This document shows, piece by piece, positions 14,234 through 20,833 of a stretch of DNA of 40,807 bases. This DNA comes from a virus: the IMG/VR virus record IMGVR_UViG_3300031687_001240, positions 1-40,807 of that record. One strand, 5' to 3'. A program made the position numbers and the translations under genes. The number at the start of each line of letters is the position of its first letter. Position 1 is the stretch's first letter. Under the pieces are notes generated by a model. That model saw only the letters and a list, made by a program, of their open reading frames with translations. It did not search any database and was not told the DNA's origin.

Positions 14234-14803
14234 TTAACCAGTTACGGAACCAGTTACGTCAAATGAATCTGTAATTGCGCCAGTTGTTGAATTGATAATT
14301 TTAATATCAAAATAAGTAAATCTAAATGAAGCACCAAACGTTAAGAAAGATTCAGCACCACTAGTTGCTTGAAACTGAATATCAGTTAAAGCTGTTGGTA
14401 TACTATCTCTATATACAATTTGTGCAATTGCGTTATTAGAACTATTTAATATTGATAACGTAATATCAGATACTGACGATGGTTTTTGCGTAGCAGATTT
14501 AAATCTATCAAGTGCTGATACATTATCTGTATCAAGATTTCTTCTCATCCAGTTATGCATCTCTGTATAAGATTTCATATCTTCATCGATTATTATGTTT
14601 GCTAGCATTTCGTTATAAGTAAGTTTATCACCTATAAACGGAATTGCAGATATCTTCTTATAGCCAAGGTCAGCTGTGTTCATAATCACACCAGCGTGAG
14701 TGAAGTCCTGGCAAAAGAACTCTAAGTTCGGATAATTTTTTCTATCTATTACTAACTTAAATCCAGTTGGTTGTAGATAGTTGAAGTTGTTTGTTAAGCT
14801 CAT
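14234..14803 (-). CDS. Tail protein, candidate gp3 (tail terminator)
   Basis: A 189-residue virion-type protein. The opening NFNYLQPTGFKLVIDRKNYP and later SFLTFGASFRFTYFDIKI are typical of beta-rich myovirus tail-tube or terminator proteins. In marine T4-like phages gene 3 (tail completion and sheath stabiliser) lies just after gene 23 and before uvsY, which is this position, so gp3 is my best guess from position. T4 gp3 is 176 aa. The late box TATAAATA ends only 5 nt before the ATG, leaving no room for a normal ribosome site. Confidence 0.6.
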   Translation of the reverse strand: MSLTNNFNYLQPTGFKLVIDRKNYPNLEFFCQDFTHAGVIMNTADLGYKKISAIPFIGDKLTYNEMLANIIIDEDMKSYTEMHNWMRRNLDTDNVSALDRFKSATQKPSSVSDITLSILNSSNNAIAQIVYRDSIPTALTDIQFQATSGAESFLTFGASFRFTYFDIKIINSTTGAITDSFDVTGSVTG

Positions 14804-14808
14804 ACCTA

Positions 14809-14816
14809 TATTTATA
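14809..14816 (-). promoter_or_regulatory. T4-type late promoter box before the gp3-like gene
   Basis: TATAAATA on the minus strand, immediately after the gp23 terminator and 5 nt before the ATG at 14803. With T4 spacing the start site would coincide with the start codon. Confidence 0.68.
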
Positions 14817-14817
14817 C

Positions 14818-14847
14818 AAAAAAAAGAGGGACTTTCATCCCTCTTTT
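14818..14847 (-). terminator. Intrinsic terminator after gp23
   Basis: On the minus strand AAAAGAGGGA / TCCCTCTTTT forms a 10-bp stem with a 6-nt loop, followed by a run of T residues. It ends the gp23 transcript. The plus strand also has a usable T tract, so it may act in both directions. Confidence 0.88.
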
Positions 14848-14868
14848 AATATTAATTAAATGCTAAGA

Positions 14869-16215
14869 CTAAGCACCTAGAATATTGTCAACTCTAAATA
14901 CTCTGTAATATTGGTTAGTCTTTACAGCGGCTAGGCCATCAGCAGGTGTTGAACCTACGTATGGGTTTGATGCCATTCCATATCTGGTTTTGAAACCAAT
15001 TTTTGGTTGGAATGTATCTTCACCAACTGCACGTACCATTGTTAATGGAACGTATGGGCAATAGAATAGACCAGCATCGTATGGGTTAGTACCCTTATAT
15101 CCAGTTGTAACATAGTTTTCTGTTGCATATGGATCTACGTATACTCTTGTTCTACCGTTCATGATACCAGCAAAAGTATTACCTGTGTCATCAACACTTA
15201 AGTTCATTGACATTGCAGGTGTATAGTCTAACATACCAGCTGCGCTAAGAGCAGATGCTACATCAGAAGAACATATAATAAAGTTTCCTTTACCTCTACG
15301 TGTCTCTTTTGCAATTGTATTACATTCTCTTTCGATTTGTAATACTAGGCCTTTGAACTTCTCTACTGACCATCTACCATCTGCATCTGTCTGAACGTTA
15401 AAAATACCGTTAATAGCAGTGTTAGATTGTAGTGCACCAGTTTTAGCTTGAGAGTTAATAGTTCTGATAACTTCTCTATTGATTTCAGCTAAGATTTCAG
15501 TTGACAAGATATTTGCCAATTCTGTCTCAGCGTCTAGACCATGAATAGCTTTAAGGTCTTGAGCTAATTCTAAGCTGTATTCAGCTTTTAATGCTCTTGA
15601 CTTAGCAGTCACAGTTGCTTTTTCAATAGTGAATCCCATCTCTCTGAAAGCAGTTTCACCGCTTGCGCCGTGTGCTTCAGCTTGGGCAGTTGTCATACCT
15701 CTACCAGCTAATGCAGTGACTCTTTGATCGTCAATTGTAGAGTCAGTTGTAATAACTGTTTGACCAGCAGTGGAATCATCTTTGATTCCTAAACCAAGAC
15801 CAGATACGTTATCTGAATCATGAGTACTACCACTATCACCAGAAAACTTAGTATCGGCTTCGTTAAATAATGCTTCAGTATTTGATGTTGAACCACCACC
15901 GTATCTTGACTTCATTGCGAAGATAAGACCAGTTGGGCCTGACATTGGTTGTACACCGCAGATGTCATATGCCATTAAGTTAGGCATAGCACGTCGTACA
16001 AGTGCGATTAATACTGGATTCCAGTTTGCTACTGAACCAGTTGCGTTTCCTGGGGCTGCTTCGTTGATCATTCCTTCTTCTCTAAGAGCGATTTCCTGAT
16101 TTTCAAGTACTGCGGCAGTCACAGCTTTTTTATGGTGATCGGTAATAGTACCAGCTGACTCTTCGTTCAGTACTGGTGCCCATTTCTCAATCAATCTATC
16201 GTATGATTGTGTCAT
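14869..16215 (-). CDS. gp23: gp23 major capsid protein
   Basis: A 448-residue T4-type major capsid precursor. Diagnostic blocks are VRRAMPNLMAYDICGVQPM, AEYSLELAQDLKAIHGLDAE, INREVIRTIN, and the C-terminal FKTRYGM..NPYVG. A likely gp21 cleavage site is E52/A53 (MINE/A, fitting I-x-E), which would remove a propeptide somewhat shorter than the 65 residues of T4. It assembles the icosahedral shell around the scaffold. GGGAG lies 7 nt before the ATG. It follows gp22 by 10 nt and is ended by the terminator at 14818-14847, so gp23 finishes the head operon. Confidence 0.98.
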   Translation of the reverse strand: MTQSYDRLIEKWAPVLNEESAGTITDHHKKAVTAAVLENQEIALREEGMINEAAPGNATGSVANWNPVLIALVRRAMPNLMAYDICGVQPMSGPTGLIFAMKSRYGGGSTSNTEALFNEADTKFSGDSGSTHDSDNVSGLGLGIKDDSTAGQTVITTDSTIDDQRVTALAGRGMTTAQAEAHGASGETAFREMGFTIEKATVTAKSRALKAEYSLELAQDLKAIHGLDAETELANILSTEILAEINREVIRTINSQAKTGALQSNTAINGIFNVQTDADGRWSVEKFKGLVLQIERECNTIAKETRRGKGNFIICSSDVASALSAAGMLDYTPAMSMNLSVDDTGNTFAGIMNGRTRVYVDPYATENYVTTGYKGTNPYDAGLFYCPYVPLTMVRAVGEDTFQPKIGFKTRYGMASNPYVGSTPADGLAAVKTNQYYRVFRVDNILGA

Positions 16216-16225
16216 TTAAGACTCC

Positions 16226-17281
16226 CTATTTATTTGCAGTTTTCTTTATTGCTTTAAGATATTGATCCATTGAACTTGATGATTCCGTAATTGGACCATC
16301 TTCGTCTTCAGTAATCTCGTCTTGAGTGATAGTTGCCTTAGCAAAATATGATTCTTTTAATTGAGCTACTTTCATTGCGAAAGTTTCTTCGTTATCAAAA
16401 TCAACGTTTTCTGCTAAACTTTTTAGCTTTTCAATTTGAGTTTCAGCTAAACCTTTGGTTGCCTCTCTAATGATAGACTCCCTTTTATATAACTCTAACT
16501 CTTCAGCCATGTGAATAGACTTTTCAGTTGCGTCATTGAGGGTTGCCTCAAGTTCTTCAACAGTCTCAGCAAGTTCGTCAACTACATTAACAGATTCCTC
16601 TGGTACATGAATGTGAGACTCAGTGAATAGGTCTTTTAACTTATTCATAAAATCTTCAGCAATTTCAGTTCTTAAACCATTTTGGATTGCTAACTTGTTG
16701 TCTTCCATCCAGCCTTCAACTACGTAGTTTAGGTAGCTGTCTACTTTTTCCACAAGTTCCTTTTTAGTACTTTCAATTTCTTCTGAAAGTTCTTCGTTGT
16801 ACTTCTCTTCTAGTCTATCAATCTCAACATTTATTTTTGAATTGATTGCAGCTTCAAAGATAGTCTCTGCTTTCTGCTTAAACTCTTCAGACAGCGTAGC
16901 TTCTTCATTAACAAGTGCTTTAAGATCGTCTTTGAAATCAACTTCAATATGAACTTGATTTTGATCTTGATCCTCAGCAAGTTGGTCTTCGTCACTTACG
17001 TAACTTTCACCTTTAAACATTGCAGATAAACCTGCTTTGTCCATTCCTTGCATTTTACCAACCATTGCAGAAATAATTCCTGCTTTAGTTTTAGGCATTG
17101 GATCTTGCTTAGTGTTATCACCTTTACGCTTTGGAGCGCTTCCAGTGGCTTCACCTGCCTTGTCGATAGAAACTATTGACTGAGCTTCAGCATTCTTAGG
17201 ATCGTGAGCTTCCACAACTTCGTCAGTTACTTCGTCATGGAGTTCTTCTTCCTGATTTTCGATAATTTCTTTATCAGTCAT
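16226..17281 (-). CDS. gp22: gp22 prohead scaffolding protein
   Basis: A 351-residue, very acidic, helical protein in the gp22 position between protease 21 and capsid 23. Long coiled-coil-prone stretches (residues about 130-290, for example ETIFEAAINSKINVEIDRLE) and many I/L-x-E sites fit a scaffold degraded by gp21 during maturation. T4 gp22 has 269 aa, so this is an enlarged form with an extended N-terminal region (EEELHDEVTDEVVEAHDPKN). GGAG precedes the ATG. Confidence 0.9.
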   Translation of the reverse strand: MTDKEIIENQEEELHDEVTDEVVEAHDPKNAEAQSIVSIDKAGEATGSAPKRKGDNTKQDPMPKTKAGIISAMVGKMQGMDKAGLSAMFKGESYVSDEDQLAEDQDQNQVHIEVDFKDDLKALVNEEATLSEEFKQKAETIFEAAINSKINVEIDRLEEKYNEELSEEIESTKKELVEKVDSYLNYVVEGWMEDNKLAIQNGLRTEIAEDFMNKLKDLFTESHIHVPEESVNVVDELAETVEELEATLNDATEKSIHMAEELELYKRESIIREATKGLAETQIEKLKSLAENVDFDNEETFAMKVAQLKESYFAKATITQDEITEDEDGPITESSSSMDQYLKAIKKTANK

Positions 17282-17290
17282 TTTAGACTC

Positions 17291-17953
17291 CTATTTATTA
17301 TTTTTGAGTAACGAGAGGAAATTCTTAAACTCACGTACTTGTGTCTCATAGAGATCAGCGCGTGGAGCTTTCTTAATTTCAGTCTCCATTCTTTCAATTG
17401 TTTGTGCTTCTATAATGCCGTTATTCCAAACCCATTCTACCCCTTCCATAATCCCATTAACAAATGCGCTAGGGGCGGATGGATCTTGCACGATGTCTAC
17501 CGCGTTTAGAATATAATCGTCATTGACGACTGCGACGCCATTACGCTGGCTCAAACTTCCCATACCACGAGTCGATACACCAAATTGAACTTCGCCATCG
17601 AGTAAGCCTTTAACAACTTCTCCCATAGGGGTGTTCAGTATCGATGCTTTGCCCACAATATCATTACCCTGAAATTTTAATTCAGTGATCTTGTGGGAAA
17701 CTTTATCTAAGTTAACAGTTGGTCCTTCCGGATGATTTAACTCTCCAACTGCTCTTCCTTTACTAACCTGATCGTTATTATATTTGCCAAGTGCTTTTTC
17801 CATCACTGGCATTGGATATATACGTCCGTTACGATTCTTTGTTTCTGCCTGTGCAAACACACCTTCAATGGCATAATTTTTTTTACCAGTTTTTTTATCC
17901 TCAGTAATTAAAAATTCTAGCTCATTTTCTGCGAATTCTGATATTAATTTCAT
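17291..17953 (-). CDS. gp21: gp21 prohead core protease
   Basis: A 220-residue serine protease of the T4 gp21 (U9/S77, herpes assemblin-like) family. Key segments are AQAETKNRNGRIYPMPVMEK, GELNHPEGPTVN (catalytic His near 74) and FGVSTRGMGSL (catalytic Ser near 127). It cleaves scaffold and capsid precursors after (L/I)-x-E inside the prohead and then itself. Its presence supports reading LEE/A-type N-termini elsewhere in the window as packaging signals. AGAGGTT precedes the ATG. Confidence 0.96.
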   Translation of the reverse strand: MKLISEFAENELEFLITEDKKTGKKNYAIEGVFAQAETKNRNGRIYPMPVMEKALGKYNNDQVSKGRAVGELNHPEGPTVNLDKVSHKITELKFQGNDIVGKASILNTPMGEVVKGLLDGEVQFGVSTRGMGSLSQRNGVAVVNDDYILNAVDIVQDPSAPSAFVNGIMEGVEWVWNNGIIEAQTIERMETEIKKAPRADLYETQVREFKNFLSLLKNNK

Positions 17954-17954
17954 A

Positions 17955-18203
17955 TTAACCTCTTGGGTATGCTATTTTAGTTACATGCGTTGTTGTTACA
18001 CCGGTGTGTATTAGATCAAATTTATTTTTATGTATTACTATAGCTTGATTTTCATGCATTTGAAAAACACCACCAGTTGTTACATTAGTTATGACATCAT
18101 CAGCTAGAGCAACTATATAAAGTACTTGTGCATTTCCAACATCTGATTTATTTCCAGCGCCATTGATGTTATTTACTTTAGGGGCTAAAGGTATTATTTC
18201 CAT
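17955..18203 (-). CDS. Small conserved head-operon protein, unknown function
   Basis: An 82-residue beta-rich protein (MEIIPLAPKVNNINGAGNKS; VTTGGVFQMHENQAIVIHKN) between the 72-residue gene and protease 21. Small proteins of this type sit at the same place in marine T4-like phages, as far as I recall, without assigned function. The location in the prohead operon suggests a structural role (inference). The ATG overlaps the preceding stop by one base. Confidence 0.6.
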   Translation of the reverse strand: MEIIPLAPKVNNINGAGNKSDVGNAQVLYIVALADDVITNVTTGGVFQMHENQAIVIHKNKFDLIHTGVTTTHVTKIAYPRG

Positions 18204-18421
18204 TACTTCGTTCCTTTATATTGTTTCATAAATTCTATTGCAGCCTTTTCGGCTTCACGCTGTGAGTTGTAAGAATCTAGTCTGTCACCATCAATATAAA
18301 CAACAAACTTGTTTTTTTCGTTATTAATTCTAACAGGAACTCTATTAATTCTTTTGTCAAAGACAACTTTCCCAATAGCTTTTCTTCCAGTTAGTTCTCT
18401 TAATTGTGAAAATGTGTTCAT
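18203..18421 (-). CDS. Small prohead-operon protein, possible gp68-like core protein
   Basis: A 72-residue basic protein starting MNTFSQLRELTG. The middle FDKRINRVPVRINNEKNKFV and YIDGDRLDSY suggest a small beta-sheet domain, followed by a helix. It occupies the gene 68 position (67-68-21 order of T4), but I see no clear sequence proof. The start resembles capsid-targeting peptides (M-x-T-F...L-x-E-L). The late box TATAAATA ends 8 nt before the ATG and there is no Shine-Dalgarno, so the message may be nearly leaderless. Confidence 0.55.
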   Translation of the reverse strand: MNTFSQLRELTGRKAIGKVVFDKRINRVPVRINNEKNKFVVYIDGDRLDSYNSQREAEKAAIEFMKQYKGTK

Positions 18422-18429
18422 GTTAATTA

Positions 18430-18437
18430 TATTTATA
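18430..18437 (-). promoter_or_regulatory. T4-type late promoter box before the 72-residue gene
   Basis: TATAAATA on the minus strand between gene 67 and the 72-residue gene. The ATG is 8 nt downstream, giving a predicted leader of about 2-3 nt. It would drive the small genes, 21, 22 and 23. Confidence 0.68.
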
Positions 18438-18448
18438 CTTTTTATGTT

Positions 18449-18742
18449 TTACACTGCAGCTTCATCTTCAAGCTCTTCTTCGTCTTCTTCATCATCTTCA
18501 AGATCTTCTTCGTCTTCTTCATCATCTTCTTCTGTATCAGCATCGTTATATACGGCATCAGCCATTTTAACTTTTTCTTGATCTAATAAATCAGACATTT
18601 TGATAGTCATAATTTCACCAAATACTTTATTTGCATTATTATAATCTTTATCTAAAGAAGCTTTTATCAAATCTTGTATATGATTGCTTCCAAATCCTTT
18701 TTCTTCTTGATCTGTATTTTCCACGTTTTCGACATTATCCAT
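18449..18742 (-). CDS. gp67: gp67 prohead core protein
   Basis: A 97-residue protein with a helical first half (IQDLIKASLDKDYNNANKVF) and a C-terminal tail of almost only Asp and Glu from residue 70. This matches T4 gp67 (80 aa), an acidic prohead core protein cut to internal peptide during maturation. The position between portal gene 20 and 21 fits. The tail is encoded by a near-tandem 26-nt duplication. The ATG overlaps the gene 20 stop by one base. Confidence 0.85.
   Translation of the reverse strand: MDNVENVENTDQEEKGFGSNHIQDLIKASLDKDYNNANKVFGEIMTIKMSDLLDQEKVKMADAVYNDADTEEDDEEDEEDLEDDEEDEEELEDEAAV
18474..18529. repeat. 26-nt direct repeat in the acidic tail of gene 67
   Basis: Two identical 26-nt copies, 18474-18499 and 18504-18529, period 30 bp, made of TCTTC/ATC units. 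They encode a ten-residue acidic repeat (DEEDEE-L/E-ED). Slippage here could change tail length. It also creates an artefactual poly-serine frame on the plus strand. Confidence 0.8.
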
Positions 18743-20241
18743 TATACTTCTCCTTGGTCTCCGTCTGGTTCTTGCGCTTGCATAGCAGCAATTTCTTTAT
18801 CCATATTCGCAATAGTATCATCATCCATTAAAAGAATATTCTTCTGTACCCATGCCTTAGAGAAGTATTCTCCAACATATTGCGTTACTTGATCTAAACT
18901 TTGTATTTTTTCTCTTAATAATTCTGCTTCTTTTAATTCAGTGAAATGATTATCTCTTGAATACGTAATAGTTAATTTGTTTTTCCAAGTATTCCAATCA
19001 TCTTCAGTAATAATATTCTTTAATATTAATTGTTTCTTTAAAATATCATAGAACATGTTCGCAAATCTATTTCTTAATCTATCAATAAATTTCTGAAACT
19101 TAAGTTCGTCTCTACTTATTTCAGTAGCTCTACCTAATGAGAACTGCTGCTCTTGTTCTAGTCTATTCATTGGAACATTAAGTGATCTATATAACCTCTT
19201 TTGAAAATATATAATATCTTCAATTTGTCCTAAGTTTTCTCCACCAGGCAAAGTCGATATTTCAGTACCTCTTCCGCCTTCTCTCCTTGGTAACCAAAAA
19301 TCTTCGAGCATTGACATGTGTTTACGATCATCACGTATTTCACCTGTTTTGGCATCATAAACTAATTTGTTACGGTACTTAGCCATAATATCTTTCATAT
19401 ATTGTTCAGCTTTACCTCTAGGCAAATTACCTACATCAATATAAAACATTCTTCTTTCAGGTGCTCTAGCTAATCTGTAAATTACTAAAGAGTCTTCCAT
19501 CATTCTTAACTGCGTTATAGGCTTAAGCGCCTTATGCAAATAAGAAACTACTTTTTTACGTGTTTCATCTAATAGACCAGAAGTAATATAACTTACTGAA
19601 TCTACAGTCATTTTAATTCCTGCATTTTGTGCACCAGGCTTTTCCTGGAATATATAAAACTCATCTACTTTTTCAATAAGTTTTGCACCAGTAAGTGGAT
19701 CTTTCTTACTTACCACTTGTTTTACTTTTCGCATCTTAGCAGAATCCATATATCTTATTTCTTGAATACCAGCTGATAAGTTGCTTTCATCAACAACTAA
19801 GTGGTGATATAATCTTCCATCAATATACCATCTTCTAAAGATATCGTGACCGAGCTCTTTAAAGTTTAACATGTTATATATTTTTTCGAATTCTTCTGTA
19901 ATCTGTTTTTTAATACTTGTACTTAATGGAGCGTTATCTAAATTAATAGAAACAGAAGGAGCTATTTCATTAGCTGTAATAGATTCGCTTATAATATCTT
20001 CAATCGCTGCATCAGTTTCTGGATGCATAGCACTTCCTCTATATTTTAATATAAGTTGGGCAATGTCTTTAGAATCATCACCGTCCATATTAATATAATG
20101 ACCATAGTGTGAACCTGCTGAACTTGAAGTAACGTATCCAGCACCATCATCGTCTCGTGGCGGAACAGGTGACTGAAGAGCTTTTTTATCTTTAGCTCTT
20201 GTTATCTCAAAACCAAATAATTTAATTGTATTTTCTGCCAT
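18742..20241 (-). CDS. gp20: gp20 portal vertex protein
   Basis: A 499-residue portal protein (T4 gp20, 524 aa). Typical segments are LILKYRGSAMHPETDAAIED, DGRLYHHLVVDE, RAPERRMFYIDVGNLPRGKA and LPRREGGRGTEISTLPGGEN, the last used in many environmental g20 surveys. Twelve copies form the DNA channel and the docking site for terminase and neck. AAGGAA precedes the ATG. The leader carries a late box and a perfect 9-bp hairpin. Confidence 0.97.
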   Translation of the reverse strand: MAENTIKLFGFEITRAKDKKALQSPVPPRDDDGAGYVTSSSAGSHYGHYINMDGDDSKDIAQLILKYRGSAMHPETDAAIEDIISESITANEIAPSVSINLDNAPLSTSIKKQITEEFEKIYNMLNFKELGHDIFRRWYIDGRLYHHLVVDESNLSAGIQEIRYMDSAKMRKVKQVVSKKDPLTGAKLIEKVDEFYIFQEKPGAQNAGIKMTVDSVSYITSGLLDETRKKVVSYLHKALKPITQLRMMEDSLVIYRLARAPERRMFYIDVGNLPRGKAEQYMKDIMAKYRNKLVYDAKTGEIRDDRKHMSMLEDFWLPRREGGRGTEISTLPGGENLGQIEDIIYFQKRLYRSLNVPMNRLEQEQQFSLGRATEISRDELKFQKFIDRLRNRFANMFYDILKKQLILKNIITEDDWNTWKNKLTITYSRDNHFTELKEAELLREKIQSLDQVTQYVGEYFSKAWVQKNILLMDDDTIANMDKEIAAMQAQEPDGDQGEV

Positions 20242-20260
20242 TTAAAATTCCTTTATAGTG

Positions 20261-20283
20261 AGGAGAGCAAAGGCTGCTCTCCT
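20261..20283 (-). promoter_or_regulatory. 9-bp hairpin at the 5-prime end of the gp20 message
   Basis: AGGAGAGCA / TGCTCTCCT form a perfect 9-bp stem with a 5-nt loop. It lies between the late box (20286-20293) and the gp20 ribosome site. With T4 spacing the transcript would begin within 3-4 nt of, or inside, the stem. No T tract follows on the minus strand, so it is not a standard terminator for the upstream gene. Confidence 0.6.
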
Positions 20284-20285
20284 AC

Positions 20286-20293
20286 TATTTATA
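20286..20293 (-). promoter_or_regulatory. T4-type late promoter box before gp20
   Basis: TATAAATA on the minus strand, located 2 nt after the gene 19 stop and 44 nt before the gp20 ATG. Confidence 0.75.
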
Positions 20294-20295
20294 CC

Positions 20296-20823
20296 TTAAC
20301 TAGTAGTGTCAGTATCGTAGTACTGGTATGCAAATGTTACTGTAAATCTTTCGATTTCATCATTTGATGCATAACTTAGTTCGATTGGTGACATTTCTTG
20401 TGGATATGAACCTCTAAAAGTGTACTTTTTAAGAACGTCTCCCGACCTGTCAAGTTGTTCGACAAAGAGGTCTGCCTCATAAGCAACAGGTGTTGAAAGA
20501 CCAGTATTTGCAGAGTGTGCATTCATACCGTTCATCCATCTTTCCATCGCATTTTTGATAGCAAAATCTGTATCGTTTATTATTGTAACTGTCCAAACGT
20601 CAAACGTTCTATCACCAGCCATTTTTAATTGTCTACCACGAAATGGTACCACAATCTGGCCAAGTGTTGATCCTGGTAACTGAGCTGTCTCACATAAGAA
20701 AGAAGTCAGTTCAGCATCTCCGTTTGCATAACCTGGAAAGTTTATTGTAGCCTTGAAGAGGTTAGGACGTGCCCCACCACCTCTAAGCTTTGATTTAAAA
20801 TCATCTACGCCTAATACTGCCAT
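20296..20823 (-). CDS. gp19: gp19 tail tube protein
   Basis: A 175-residue tail tube subunit (T4 gp19, 163 aa). The conserved beginning is VDDFKSKLRGGGARPNLFKA, followed by FLCETAQLPGSTLGQIVVPF, RGRQLKMAGDRTF and the WMNG...S helix. Hexamer rings stack into the inner DNA-conducting tube. AGGAGGTAAAAA precedes the ATG. It lies between sheath gene 18 and portal gene 20 as in T4. Confidence 0.96.
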   Translation of the reverse strand: MAVLGVDDFKSKLRGGGARPNLFKATINFPGYANGDAELTSFLCETAQLPGSTLGQIVVPFRGRQLKMAGDRTFDVWTVTIINDTDFAIKNAMERWMNGMNAHSANTGLSTPVAYEADLFVEQLDRSGDVLKKYTFRGSYPQEMSPIELSYASNDEIERFTVTFAYQYYDTDTTS

Positions 20824-20833
20824 TTTTTACCTC

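Noticed and set aside
18309-18581. Plus-strand frame encoding a poly-serine protein
   Set aside because: It is the complement of the Asp/Glu codon run of gp67 and of the next minus-strand gene; no ribosome site or homology supports it.
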